A stretch of DNA of 64,000 bases from CAKKQX01 sp963734595 (GCA_963734595.1 CAVTHV010000037.1:620001-684000); one strand, 5' to 3'. Shown: positions 52,426 to 62,588, counted from the stretch's first letter. The notes: a model not told the origin generated them from the sequence alone. Made by a program: numbers and translations.

Positions 52426-54078
52426 CTATTTACGCGCCGGGCGGAGGTTGGCGCGCTCCAGCACGCGGTTGATGTGCCATTGCTGGATTATCGACAGCAC
52501 GTTGTTTACCAGCCAATAGAGGACCAAGCCGGCCGGGAAAAAGAAAAAGAAGATGCTGAAGGCCACGGGCATGATTTTCATGACCTTGGCCTGCACGGGG
52601 TCCGGTGGCTCCGGGTTGAGCCGAGTCTGAATGATCATGCTGATCCCCATCAGGATCGGCAGCACGAACCACGGGTCTTGCGCGGAAAGGTCCTGTATCC
52701 ACCCGAAAAACGGCGCGTGGCGCAGCTCGACGCTCGCCAGGATTGTCCAATAAAGTGAAATAAAAACAGGGATTTGCACTACTATTGGCAGACACCCACC
52801 CAACGGGTTGATCTTCTCGGTCTTATAAAGCTCCATCATTGCCTGTTGCAGGCGCTGCCGGTCGCTGCCGTACTGGTCCTTCAGTTTTTGCAGTTTGGGG
52901 GCAAGCACGCGCATCTTCGCCATCGAGCGATAACTCGCCTGCGACAGCGGGTAAAACAGCAGCTTGATCAGCACGGTCAGCAGGATTATCGCCACGCCCC
53001 AGTTGCCGACCCACTGGTGAAACCACGATAAAACCCAAAACAGCGGGACCGCGATGATGGTGAGCCAGCCGAAGTCGATGGTGAGGTCCAGACCCGGCGC
53101 GATCTTGGCAAGCTTTTCATGCTCTTCAGGCCCTGCATATAGCGGCACCGTCAGCGTTGCGCTCTTCCCTGCCCCGATCGCGCCCACAGGGACGATTACC
53201 CCCGCCGAGTACAGCCCCCCCTCCAAATGGCGGGTATAGAATTCGCGCGGCGTGCCGTTCTTGGGTAACCAGGCACTGAAGAAATAATGCTGCAACATGG
53301 CAACCCAGCCATCGTTGCTGTTCTTCGGATAGGGAATTTTGTTCTTGTCGATATCCTTGAACGGAACCTTCTGGAATTTATCCTTCTCGGTATAAACCGC
53401 GGCGCCGGTATAAGTCGGCAGCATCGAGGAGTCGCCTACGGGCGGTTTGCTGTCGCGCACCAGTTGGAAATAAGCAAAAGGCTGGACCTGCATTTGCGCG
53501 TCATTCTTGATTTCGTAGCTGACGTCGATCACATAACTCGCACGGTGAAAGCGGTAAATTTTGGTTACTTTCAAGCCGGCGCTCTCGGGCGCCTCAAGCC
53601 GGACTTCGATTACATCGGTTCCGCCCGCAAGCTTGTATTCGGCCTGCTGCGCCTTATACACCGTGCGGTGATTGGGCAGGCCCTCGCCGATCAGCCCGGT
53701 CTGCGCGACGTAAACATGGTCGGGCCGGCTATCAAACAGAACGAAAACTTTGTTTTTGTCTTCCGCGTCGCGATGCAGTTTTAGCTCAAGCCGACGCAGG
53801 TCTCCGCCCACGGTGCTGATCTCGGCCCGCAGATAGTCCGTTTCGACCTTGATGGTTTCCCCTTTGGCGAGCGACGGCGCGCCTTCAGGGGGTGTCGGCG
53901 CCGCCCGGCTTGCGACCAGGTTCTCGCCGGGTGCGGGCGGGGCCTGCGGCGCCGGCAAGGTGCTGGACGTTGGCGCTGTGCTTGCGGTCACCGGGTGCTG
54001 GTCGCGCTGCCACGCGTCGAACAGCATGAACACGGAGAAAGTGAACACAAAAAAGAGGATCAGTCGTCGTGAGTCCAT
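52426..54078 (-). CDS. yidC: membrane protein insertase YidC
   Basis: Inserts and folds inner-membrane proteins, with or without SecYEG. An N-terminal anchor (about 5-21), a large periplasmic beta-sandwich domain (about 60-320) and five C-terminal membrane helices with the conserved LFYPLSQASYRSMAKM, the cytoplasmic hairpin and LPIVVQIPVFISLYW. It has 550 residues in an intact frame. It lies only 33 bases after rnpA, with no yidD gene between. Confidence 0.97.
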   Translation of the reverse strand: MDSRRLILFFVFTFSVFMLFDAWQRDQHPVTASTAPTSSTLPAPQAPPAPGENLVASRAAPTPPEGAPSLAKGETIKVETDYLRAEISTVGGDLRRLELKLHRDAEDKNKVFVLFDSRPDHVYVAQTGLIGEGLPNHRTVYKAQQAEYKLAGGTDVIEVRLEAPESAGLKVTKIYRFHRASYVIDVSYEIKNDAQMQVQPFAYFQLVRDSKPPVGDSSMLPTYTGAAVYTEKDKFQKVPFKDIDKNKIPYPKNSNDGWVAMLQHYFFSAWLPKNGTPREFYTRHLEGGLYSAGVIVPVGAIGAGKSATLTVPLYAGPEEHEKLAKIAPGLDLTIDFGWLTIIAVPLFWVLSWFHQWVGNWGVAIILLTVLIKLLFYPLSQASYRSMAKMRVLAPKLQKLKDQYGSDRQRLQQAMMELYKTEKINPLGGCLPIVVQIPVFISLYWTILASVELRHAPFFGWIQDLSAQDPWFVLPILMGISMIIQTRLNPEPPDPVQAKVMKIMPVAFSIFFFFFPAGLVLYWLVNNVLSIIQQWHINRVLERANLRPARK

Positions 54079-54111
54079 TGCTTCGGTCTGCTTATGTTTT
54101 CACAGTGAAAA

Positions 54112-54459
54112 CTAAAGATTATTGTGCGGCGGTCGCGGACCCCCGCTGATTCCGGCAAATAGCGCGAACAGGTCCCGACGCGCTGCGGCATTGTTCTGTT
54201 TGCGCAGTTCCGCGCGCAACTGCACCACGACGTCGATAGCCCCAAGATCTTGCAGCGCCCGCCGAAAGACTTCACGGACCAGCCGTTTACCGCGGTTTCG
54301 ATCTACCGCCCTGGGAAGCGCTTTCCTGCTGGCAATCAGCCCCAACCGCGCATGGGAAAGGTCGTTGCTTCTGATACGCACCACGAATAGCCGGCTTGAA
54401 ACTACGCGACCTTGTGCGAAGACCGCCTCGTATTCATGGCTTTGGCACAGCCGGAGCAA
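54112..54459 (-). CDS. rnpA: ribonuclease P protein component
   Basis: Protein subunit of RNase P, which matures tRNA 5' ends. The RNR motif AVDRNRGKRLVREVFRR and the central HARLGLIASRKALPRA are typical. The listed start is TTG 54459 (LLRLCQSHEYEAVF). The true N-terminus probably lies upstream at GTG 54487, reading FSLPRASRLLRLCQ, but an in-frame TGA made by one likely extra base near 54484 blocks it. The C-terminus ends PRPPHNNL, 33 bases before yidC. rpmH is just upstream, the standard order. Confidence 0.9.
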   Translation of the reverse strand: MLRLCQSHEYEAVFAQGRVVSSRLFVVRIRSNDLSHARLGLIASRKALPRAVDRNRGKRLVREVFRRALQDLGAIDVVVQLRAELRKQNNAAARRDLFALFAGISGGPRPPHNNL

Positions 54460-54500
54460 GCGCGATGCTCGTGGCAGGGAGAATCACTCCCGTCTAGCGA

Positions 54501-54635
54501 TCAAACACTTAGCCGCGCGCGACCTTTGGCGCGACGCGCGCGGATGATGGCCCGGCCGGCGCGCGTTTTCATGCGCACGCGAAAACCGTGCGTGCGCTGT
54601 CGCCGCGTTTTGGAGGGCTGGTAGGTACGTTTCAT
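54501..54635 (-). CDS. rpmH: 50S ribosomal protein L34
   Basis: A 44-residue basic ribosomal protein, too short to stand out as an open frame: starts MKRTYQPSKTRRQRTHGFRV, continues RMKTRAGRAIIRARRAKGRA and ends RLSV. Every L34 signature is present (TYQPS, HGFRVRM, RRAKGRARL). The start ATG is at 54635. It heads the rpmH-rnpA-yidC-mnmE line next to dnaA, with a strong promoter 39 bases upstream. Confidence 0.97.
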   Translation of the reverse strand: MKRTYQPSKTRRQRTHGFRVRMKTRAGRAIIRARRAKGRARLSV

Positions 54636-54673
54636 GTTCGCCTGCCTTTTTTTGCCTAGGTGAAAAACCCGTC

Positions 54674-54703
54674 ATTACACCGCGTTTGGCATACATCTGT
54701 CAA
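54674..54703 (-). promoter_or_regulatory. sigma-70 promoter of rpmH
   Basis: On the minus strand TTGACA (54703-54698), an 18-base spacer and TGTAAT (54679-54674): a perfect -35 and a 5-of-6 -10. The predicted start is about 30 bases before the rpmH ATG. Confidence 0.8.
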
Positions 54704-54746
54704 TGCGGCTGTCTTTGCAGAGAAGGCCCTCCGGGGGCCGGATTGT

Positions 54747-54755
54747 TGTGGATAA
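54747..54755 (-). promoter_or_regulatory. DnaA box between rpmH and dnaA
   Basis: TGTGGATAA on the plus strand (TTATCCACA on the minus) is a perfect DnaA box. It lies about 83 bases before dnaA and just upstream of a TAAAAT (54772-54777) that could be a dnaA -10 box, so it may mediate autoregulation and contribute to the origin. Confidence 0.8.
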
Positions 54756-54837
54756 CTCGGTCCAAAGCAGATAAAATTATGCGTTGTTTTACTTCCCGTT
54801 CCGAGATCAAAGAATAACCTAGGCGACCCTGCACAAG

Positions 54838-56169
54838 ATGAACAGTTTTTGGCGTTTTTGCCTCGCTCATTTTGAAAAGGAGCTCCCGGCCCAGCAATTC
54901 AGAACGTGGATCAAGCCGCTCGAGTTTCATGCTGACGGCAATACTCTGACACTGGTCGCCCCCAACCGTTTCGTTCTGCAGTGGATTCGCGACAAATTCC
55001 TGTCATGCATTCAGGACTTGGCCGCGGAACGCCTCGAGCGGCCGGTCGAGATCCGGCTTTTGCTCGCCGAAAAGGAAGCCACCAGCCCCAAATCACCGCC
55101 CGTGCCAACAACGCCGGAAGCGGCGCCGGTAAAAGCCGGGGCGCGGGATATTTCGCGCCTTAATCCCGCCTTCACGTTCGATACCTTCGTCACCGGCAAG
55201 GCGAATGACCTTGCCCGCGCCGCAGCGACCCAGGTCGCCGAGCGCCCCGGCACCGCGTATAACCCCTTGTTCATATACGGGGGCGTTGGCCTGGGCAAAA
55301 CCCATTTGATCCAGGCCATCGGCAACCACCTTCATGCCCGAATGCCGGAAAGCAAGATACGCTACATTCATGCCGAACAGTACGTATCGGACGTTGTTCG
55401 CGCCTACCAACACAAAGCTTTCGACGATTTCAAGCGTTACTACCACTCGCTCGACCTGTTGCTTATTGACGACATCCAGTTTTTTAGCGGCAAGAGCAGA
55501 ACGCAGGAAGAGTTTTTCTACGCGTTTAATGCGCTCATCGAGTCACACAAGCAACTGGTCATCACCTGCGACACCTACCCGAAAGAAATTTCCGGGATGG
55601 AAAACAGGTTGATCTCGCGCTTCGGGTGGGGCCTCACGGTTGCCGTCGAGCCGCCGGAACTGGAAATGCGTGTCGCCATCTTGCTCAAGAAAGCAGAGAT
55701 CGAAGCGGTCACCCTTGATGAAGCGGTGGCTTTTTTCCTCGCGAAACACATTCAATCCAACGTTCGCGAATTGGAGGGGGGCCTTAAACGCGTGTTGGCC
55801 TACGCGCGCTTTTCGGGACAGGAGCTTTCCGTCGATCTTTGTCGCGAAGCCTTGCGCGACCTGCTCGCGATACAGAATCGCCTGGTCTCCATTGAAAACA
55901 TCCAGAAAACCGTCGCTGATTACTACAAGATCAAGGTTTCCGAGATGTATTCCAAAAAGCGCAGCCGTAATGTCGCGCGGCCCCGGCAAATTGCGATGGC
56001 GCTTGCCAAGGAACTCACCCAACTCAGCCTTCCTGACATCGGAGATGCGTTTGGCGGCCGCGACCATACGACTGTCTTGCATGCCTGTCGCAAGATCGCA
56101 TCGCTGAAGGCCACCAACAGTGACATAACCCGCGACATAAACTCTTTACTCAAAGTTCTGCGTTGTTAA
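54838..56169 (+). CDS. dnaA: chromosomal replication initiator DnaA
   Basis: Binds DnaA boxes and melts the origin. Domain I (about 1-80, FWRFCLAHFEKELPAQQF), a variable linker (about 85-105), the AAA+ domain III with GGVGLGKTHLIQAIG (P-loop), LLIDDIQFFSGK (Walker B) and SRFGWGLTV, and the C-terminal box-binding domain IV with RSRNVARPRQIAMALAKEL and FGGRDHTTVLHA. It has 443 residues in an intact frame. It heads dnaA-dnaN-gyrB. Confidence 0.98.
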   Translation: MNSFWRFCLAHFEKELPAQQFRTWIKPLEFHADGNTLTLVAPNRFVLQWIRDKFLSCIQDLAAERLERPVEIRLLLAEKEATSPKSPPVPTTPEAAPVKAGARDISRLNPAFTFDTFVTGKANDLARAAATQVAERPGTAYNPLFIYGGVGLGKTHLIQAIGNHLHARMPESKIRYIHAEQYVSDVVRAYQHKAFDDFKRYYHSLDLLLIDDIQFFSGKSRTQEEFFYAFNALIESHKQLVITCDTYPKEISGMENRLISRFGWGLTVAVEPPELEMRVAILLKKAEIEAVTLDEAVAFFLAKHIQSNVRELEGGLKRVLAYARFSGQELSVDLCREALRDLLAIQNRLVSIENIQKTVADYYKIKVSEMYSKKRSRNVARPRQIAMALAKELTQLSLPDIGDAFGGRDHTTVLHACRKIASLKATNSDITRDINSLLKVLRC

Positions 56170-56361
56170 TAGATCGCGAACAAATTGTGAATAACTGCTG
56201 TTTCTTGGCGAACGCAAAAAGATCCCCACAATTCATCCTGTGTTCTCCGTGCACCAATACACGCGCATCAGCAATCGTATGTCTTTGACACAAAAGAAGC
56301 CTTGGACTTATCCACAGCAACGGCCCGCTCTTATTAGTTCTATTAATTAAAGAATGTACTT
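56170..56361. other. candidate replication origin (oriC), dnaA-dnaN gap
   Basis: 192 bases with two perfect DnaA boxes, TGTGAATAA (56186-56194, minus orientation) and TTATCCACA (56308-56316), and an A/T-rich tract at about 56331-56361 that could be the unwinding element. A TTGACA at 56285-56290 could be part of a dnaN promoter whose -10 would fall in the second box. The box at 54747 on the other side of dnaA may belong to the same bipartite origin. Confidence 0.7.
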
Positions 56362-57471
56362 ATGAAACTCGTACAATTAAAGCGCGACAACCTTCTCAAA
56401 CCGCTGCAGGCGGTAACCGGAATCGTTGAAAAGAGACATACATTGCCGATTCTTTCCAACGTTCTGATCGAACGCAAACAGGATCGGCTCTCCTTGGTCG
56501 CCACAGATCTTGAAATCCAGGTGTCGACGACGGTCTCGCTGGACAAGAAAAGCGGGGACGATGCAAGCCTGACCGTTTCCGCGCGAAAGCTGCAAGACAT
56601 TCTCCGGGCGCTTCCAGAAGAAGCTGAGATGGTTTTGGATGCCCAGAACAATCGGCTGCAGGTACGAGCTGGCAAAAGTCGCTTCAACCTGCAAACACTA
56701 CCGGCTAACGATTTTCCAACGTTGGCCGATCCGGGGCCAGCGCAAGCCGTTGTAACGATGCCGCAAAAGGACCTCCGGGAGCTTCTCCTCCTGGTGCAGT
56801 ATTCGATGGCACAGCAGGATATCCGCTATTACCTCAACGGGTTGCTGCTGGTGCTGGAAGAAGGTCAAATCAAAGTGGTGGCGACGGACGGGCACCGGCT
56901 CAGCTATGCCGCGGGGAAATTGCAATATCAGGACGGAAAACGGGAGGTGATATTGCCGCGCAAGGCGGTCTTGGAACTCGCGAAGCAACTTGAGGATAAA
57001 GAAGACCCCGTGGAAATGGAACTGTATGCGAACCAGGTCAAGTTCCGTTTCGCCGGCATCGAACTGGTCACCAAAATTATCGATGGCAAGTTTCCCGATT
57101 ACACGCGGGTTATCCCGACCAACTACCAGAAACATATTCTTCTGGATCGGGCAATGCTGCTTCAAACTCTGCAACGAGCCGCGATTTTGTCGAACGAGAA
57201 GTTCCGCGGCGTACGGTGGATGTTGACCGAAAATGGTTTGCGCATATCGTGTACGAATAACGAGCAGGAAGAGGCACAGGAAGAGATGGAAATCAGTTAT
57301 TCGGGAGAGCCGTTGGACGTAGGGTTCAACATTACTTACCTCCTGGATGTCCTGAATAACGTGCAAGGAGAGAAAGTGAACTGCGCTTTTGGCGACGCCA
57401 ACAGCAGCATGCTGGTGACGCTACCGAACAAAGACGGCTTCCAGTATGTCGTGATGCCGATGCGAATCTGA
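56362..57471 (+). CDS. dnaN: DNA polymerase III beta subunit (sliding clamp)
   Basis: Dimeric ring that tethers polymerase III to DNA. Three clamp domains of about 120 residues are present: KLVQLKRDNLLKPLQAVTGIVEKRHTLPILSN at the start, FPTLADP in the middle, and the C-terminal hydrophobic cleft ending YVVMPMRI. It has 369 residues in an intact frame. gyrB follows after 28 bases. Confidence 0.98.
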   Translation: MKLVQLKRDNLLKPLQAVTGIVEKRHTLPILSNVLIERKQDRLSLVATDLEIQVSTTVSLDKKSGDDASLTVSARKLQDILRALPEEAEMVLDAQNNRLQVRAGKSRFNLQTLPANDFPTLADPGPAQAVVTMPQKDLRELLLLVQYSMAQQDIRYYLNGLLLVLEEGQIKVVATDGHRLSYAAGKLQYQDGKREVILPRKAVLELAKQLEDKEDPVEMELYANQVKFRFAGIELVTKIIDGKFPDYTRVIPTNYQKHILLDRAMLLQTLQRAAILSNEKFRGVRWMLTENGLRISCTNNEQEEAQEEMEISYSGEPLDVGFNITYLLDVLNNVQGEKVNCAFGDANSSMLVTLPNKDGFQYVVMPMRI

Positions 57472-57499
57472 GAAACCGACAGGAAACGAGCAACGAAAT

Positions 57500-59923
57500 A
57501 TGGCTGAGAAAGAACGGGAACAGAAGGACGGCGACGATTACGGCGCGAACAGCATCCAGGTACTCAAAGGCCTGGAGGCGGTACGTAAACGGCCGGGCAT
57601 GTATATCGGGGACACCAGCGACGGCACCGGTCTCCACCACATGGTATTTGAGGTGGTCGATAACGCGATAGACGAAGCGCTCGCAGGATATTGTGACGAT
57701 ATATCAATCACGATACATACCGACAATTCCATCAGCGTAGTTGACAATGGACGGGGAATTCCAACAGAACCCCTGCCAGACGACGAGCAGAAGCGATCCA
57801 GCGCCGAGGTCGTGATGACGGAACTGCATGCCGGCGGAAAGTTCGACAATAACTCATACAAGATTTCCGGCGGGCTGCACGGCGTCGGCGTATCGGTAGT
57901 GAACGCGCTTTCCGAATGGTTGCGACTGACGATCCGGCGCGACGGCAAGCTGCATCAGATGGAATTTCGCATGGGCGAACCTGTCGCGCCCCTGAAAACT
58001 ACCGGGAAGTCGGAGCGGCGTGGGACCGAGGTGCACTTTCTTGCCAGCAAGGAAATATTCGGCAACGTGGAGTTTCACCACGACATTCTTGCCAAGCGGT
58101 TGCGCGAGCTGTCGTTCCTCAATCGTGGCGTTAAGATTTCGCTGACGGATCAAAGAACCGGAAAAGAAGAGAAATTCGCATTCGGCGGAGGCGTCAAGGG
58201 TTTTGTCGAGTACATGAACCGCAGCAAGAATGTGCTCCATCCCAATATATTGCATGCCACCGGCGAAAAAGACGGAATCACCGTAGAGTTTGCAATGCAG
58301 TGGAATGACTCGTATTCAGAATCGATGCAATGTTTCACCAATAACATTCCTCAACGCGACGGCGGCACCCACCTGACCGGGCTGCGCGCGGCGATGACCC
58401 GCACGCTGAACCAATACATCGAGAACAACGAGCACGCCAAAAAAGCAAAGGTCGAGACCACCGGCGACGATATGAAGGAGGGCCTGACAGCGGTGTTGTC
58501 TGTCAAGGTGCCCGAGCCAAAGTTTTCCTCCCAGACGAAAGACAAGCTGGTCTCATCCGAAGTCCGCCCGGTGGTAGAGGAAATAGTCGGGCAGAGGCTG
58601 ATGGAGTTTCTACTCGAAAAGCCGAACGACGCCAAGATCATTTGCAGCAAAATTGTTGATGCCGCACGAGCCCGCGAGGCAGCGCGCAAAGCGCGCGAAC
58701 TGACACGCCGCAAAGGCGTGCTCGACTCTTTTGGGCTTTCCGGAAAACTGGCCGACTGCCAGGAGCGCGATCCCGCAAAATGTGAGCTTTATATCGTGGA
58801 AGGCGATTCTGCGGGAGGATCGGCCAAACAAGGGCGAGACCGCAAGTTCCAGGCCATCCTGCCGCTCCGGGGCAAGATTCTCAATGTCGAGCGCGCGCGA
58901 TTCGACAAGCTGTTATCTTCGCAGGAAATTACGACCCTGATCAGCGTTCTCGGCACGGGAATAGGCAAGGATGAGTATGCACCGGACAAGCTCCGTTACC
59001 ATCGCATTATCATCATGACGGACGCCGACGTTGACGGCTCCCATATCCGGACCCTGTTGTTGACGTTTTTCTACCGCCAGATGCCGGAGTTGGTCGAACG
59101 CGGACACATCTACATAGCCCAGCCGCCGCTTTACAAGATCAAGCATGGCAAGCAGGAGCGCTATCTCAAGGACGAGCACGAGCTCAAACAGTATCTCCTC
59201 AAGCTCGCGTTATCCGAAGCCGAGCTTTTCCCGGCGGCCAATGCACAGGCCCTCAGCAAAGAAGCGCTGGAGCAAGTCGCAAAAGAATATCTGCTGGCAG
59301 AGGCCGTAATAGGCCGGGTGAGCCGCCTGGTCGATGAGGAGGTCTTGCACGCGCTGCTCAAACAGCCTACGGTGCTCGATCTTGCCGACGAGAAAGAAGC
59401 GCAGAAAAGCGCCGCCGCGCTGAACAGTCTTCTGGTGGGCCAGAACATCCGCATCGAAGCAAAGTTCGATGAAAAAAACGAACGCTACGCGCTGGCGATC
59501 AGCCGGACCCAGCATGGCATCGTGCACCACCGGATCATCGACGCGGACTTTATCCAAAGCGGCGACTATGCGCAGATCCTGCGCACAGCACAGGTTCTAC
59601 AAGGGCTGCTTGGCGCGGGCGCCTATATCAAGCGCGGCGAGCATCAGCAGCCGGTGAGGGAACTGCGCGATGCCATCGAATGGGTGCTTGCCGAGGTACA
59701 ACGCGGCATCAGCGTCCAGCGCTACAAGGGCCTGGGGGAAATGAACCCCGAGCAGCTTTGGGAAACCACCATGGATCCCAAGACGCGGCGGCTGTTGCGA
59801 ACGCAGATCGAGGACGCGATCAGCGCTGACGAGATTTTCGCCACCCTCATGGGCGACGCCGTCGAACCGCGCCGCAATTTCATCGAGACCAACGCGCTCG
59901 GCGCGCGCAATCTCGATATCTAA
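57500..59923 (+). CDS. gyrB: DNA gyrase subunit B
   Basis: ATPase subunit of DNA gyrase. It has the GHKL ATP site (EVVDNAIDEALAG, DNGRGIP, GGLHGVGVSVVNALS), the transducer domain and the TOPRIM domain (EGDSAGGSAKQGRDRKFQAILPLRGKILN, IIMTDADVDGSHIRTLL), with the long insertion of proteobacterial GyrB, ending GARNLDI. It has 807 residues in an intact frame. Convergent with topB, 11 bases apart. Confidence 0.98.
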   Translation: MAEKEREQKDGDDYGANSIQVLKGLEAVRKRPGMYIGDTSDGTGLHHMVFEVVDNAIDEALAGYCDDISITIHTDNSISVVDNGRGIPTEPLPDDEQKRSSAEVVMTELHAGGKFDNNSYKISGGLHGVGVSVVNALSEWLRLTIRRDGKLHQMEFRMGEPVAPLKTTGKSERRGTEVHFLASKEIFGNVEFHHDILAKRLRELSFLNRGVKISLTDQRTGKEEKFAFGGGVKGFVEYMNRSKNVLHPNILHATGEKDGITVEFAMQWNDSYSESMQCFTNNIPQRDGGTHLTGLRAAMTRTLNQYIENNEHAKKAKVETTGDDMKEGLTAVLSVKVPEPKFSSQTKDKLVSSEVRPVVEEIVGQRLMEFLLEKPNDAKIICSKIVDAARAREAARKARELTRRKGVLDSFGLSGKLADCQERDPAKCELYIVEGDSAGGSAKQGRDRKFQAILPLRGKILNVERARFDKLLSSQEITTLISVLGTGIGKDEYAPDKLRYHRIIIMTDADVDGSHIRTLLLTFFYRQMPELVERGHIYIAQPPLYKIKHGKQERYLKDEHELKQYLLKLALSEAELFPAANAQALSKEALEQVAKEYLLAEAVIGRVSRLVDEEVLHALLKQPTVLDLADEKEAQKSAAALNSLLVGQNIRIEAKFDEKNERYALAISRTQHGIVHHRIIDADFIQSGDYAQILRTAQVLQGLLGAGAYIKRGEHQQPVRELRDAIEWVLAEVQRGISVQRYKGLGEMNPEQLWETTMDPKTRRLLRTQIEDAISADEIFATLMGDAVEPRRNFIETNALGARNLDI

Positions 59924-59934
59924 AGGCCGGCCGG

Positions 59935-62476
59935 TCAGGAGGCCGAGGCTTTTCGGGCTTTTGCCGGCGCCTTTTTTGGTGCCGCCTTTTCCTTGGTTTT
60001 GGCCGGCGCCTTGCCTGGTGCCTTGGCCGGGCGGGGTGCAAATTCGAAGCCGATCTTGCCGTCGCTCTGCTTGGCGAGGTAAGCCTTGAACTTGCGGCCG
60101 TTGCGGTTGGAGACAAAGCCCTCGAGCAGGTCGGTTTTCCCCTCGGCAAGGAGCTTCTGCATCTGTTGCGGCGTGATCTCCTGTCGCAGAATAACCTTTC
60201 CGGAGCGGAAGTCGCACTTCTTGAGCGGGGTGTTCTCGCAGGTATAGCTCATACCCTGTTCGTAGACCGCGGCGCCGCATTTCGGGCACGGCCCGAGCGG
60301 CTGCTGACCGGAGAAGTCGACCTGTACCGGTTGATCGCTCTGATCCTGGCCAAAATCAAATTCGAGCTTGAAGTTCTTGAGCTCTTCGTCAAATACGATC
60401 CGCAGTATTGCAGCAAAGGGCAACCCCTTCTTGGAACGAAAGCCCTGCAGCGGCCCGAGCGTGCGCTCCCGCAAAAGCGCCTCGACCTCTTCAATTTCGA
60501 ACTGCCGCCCGCCCGGCGTCTTGCTGATCGAGAACGCGCAGCGCTCGCATGTAAACCGGCGGTAATTTTCCTTCACGACCCCGCCGCAGTTCGGACACGG
60601 CGTCGTGAGCGTGGCGTAATCCCCCGGCACGGTATCGCTGTCGTATTCCTTGGCGTGCTTGACGATGTTCTGGGTCATTTTCGCGATTTCGCTCATGAAC
60701 TCCTCGCGCTTGAGCTTGCCGAGCTCCATCTGTGAAAGCTTGTATTCCCATTCGCCGGTCAGCTCCGGCTGGGTAAGTTCGTTCACGTTGAGCCCGTTGA
60801 GCAGCGTCATGAGCTGGAAAGCCTTTGCCGTGGGAATGAGCTCGCGGCCCTCGCGCACCAGATATTTTTCAGCAATAAGGCCCTCGATTACTGCCGCGCG
60901 CGTTGCCGGCGTGCCCAGGCCTTTCTGCGCCATGGCTTCCCGCAGCTCATCGTCTTCGATGAGCTTGCCAGCGCCCTCCATCGCGGTGAGCAGCGTCGCC
61001 TCGGTGTAACGCGCAGGCGGCTTGGTCGCGAGGCCCAGTGCCTCCACGTGCTGCGCGACGGGTTTCTCGCCCTTGCCAACGGGCACCAGCGCTGAGTCGC
61101 CGTCCTGAATCTCTTTGCCATAGATGGCAAGCCAGCCGGGGCGGACCAGCACCTTGCCTTCGGTCTTGAAATGGTGGCGAGACACTTCCGTGATGCGTGT
61201 GGTGATCAGATATTCGGCTGCCGGGAAGAACACGGCAAGAAAACGCTTGGTGACGAGATCGTAGATTTTCTGCTGCACCTCGTTAAGCGCCTTTGGGCGA
61301 CTGAGGAGTCGGAATGATGGCAAAGTGGTCGGAAATTTTTGTATTGTCGAAAATCCGCTTGTTCGCGCGCACCCATTTGCCTTTCAGGACCTGGCGCGCG
61401 AATACCGAATAGGCGTCTTGCTCCGCGATGGCCTCCAGCGTGGGCTTCAGGGTGTCAATATAGTCCTCGGGCAGATGTCGCGAACCGGTGCGCGGATAGG
61501 TCAGGACTTTGTGCCGCTCGTACAGCTCCTGAGCGATCGATAACGTCGTCTTGGCGGAAAAGCCGAAACGCGCATTCGCCTCGCGTTGCAGCGACGTGAG
61601 ATCGAACAGCATGGGCGACAGCTGGGACGAGGGCTTTGCTTCCTCGGTGACCGTTCCTGCCTTGTTCCGGCAGGCCTGCGCAATGGCTTCGGCTTCCTGC
61701 TTGCTCCATAGCCGGGTTTCCTTGAGTTCGGGGTCGCGCTCGTCGCGCTTGAACTTGGGGTCATACCAGCGGCCTTCGTAGTCGCCTTTTGCGGCACTGA
61801 ACGCAGCCTTGACCTCCCAGTAGTCGCGTGGCATGAAACGCTTGATCTTCTTCTCACGATCCACAACGATGGCCAGTGTCGGGGTCTGCACCCGGCCCAC
61901 GGTTGTCAGGAAGAAGCCCCCGCCCTTGCTGTTAAATGCCGTCATCGCACGCGTGCCATTGATGCCGACGATCCAGTCGGCCTCGCTGCGGCTGCGCGCC
62001 GCGCTCGCGAGCGGCTGCATTTCTTCATCCGAGCGCAGGTGCGCGAAACCGTCCCGGATGGCGGCCGGCGTCATCGATTGCAGCCACAGTCGTTGTACCG
62101 GCAGCTTGGTCTTGGTCATCTGCTGGATGTAACGGAAAATGAGCTCACCTTCGCGGCCCGCGTCGCAGGCATTGATAAGCCCGGTGACATCCTTGCGTTT
62201 GATGAGTTTGGTCAGCGTTTTGAGCCGGCCTTCACTCCTGGCAATCGGCAAGAGCGCAAAATGCGGAGGGATCACGGGCAGATTGGCAAAGCTCCATTTG
62301 CCGCGTTTCACCTCGAATTCCTCGGGCACCGCGATTTCTAGCAGATGCCCGACAGCCGAAGACAGCACGTAGTCATCGCTCTCGTAATAGTCCTCATGCC
62401 GCGCGAAGCCACCCAGCGCGCGCGCGATGTCGCCGGCGACGGAAGGTTTTTCGGCGATGATCAGGTGTTTTCCCAT
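59935..62476 (-). CDS. topB: DNA topoisomerase III, frameshifted
   Basis: Type IA topoisomerase that decatenates DNA. The TOPRIM domain has LIIAEKPSVAGDIA (5-18) and NACDAGREGELIFRY; the catalytic tyrosine is in VLTYPRTGSRHLP; the C-terminus carries zinc-type cysteines (CPNCGGVV...CERC, CPKCGAAV...CENTPLKKC). One extra base near 61290 (SPK-ALNEVQQKIYD) splits it; repair gives about 846 residues. The last 40 residues are a Lys/Ala/Pro-rich tail (APAKTKEKAAPKKAPAKAR) resembling histone H1 tails, probably DNA-binding. Confidence 0.93.
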
Positions 62477-62559
62477 GGCCTTTGCTGAACTCTCGAGAGA
62501 TTAACGGCGCGCGCAGGACAACGCATGGCAGCGCGCAAGGTGCTTAAAAAGAGGGCACG

Positions 62560-62588
62560 ATGATAAGAACAAAAAGAAGCAATGGCAA
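62560..62588 (-). promoter_or_regulatory. sigma-70 promoter of topB
   Basis: On the minus strand TTGCCA (62588-62583), a 17-base spacer and TATCAT (62565-62560), each with 5 of 6 consensus bases, about 85 bases before the topB start. It lies in the 256-base topB-dprA gap, which holds no smg-type gene; nothing else in the gap is recognisable. Confidence 0.65.
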
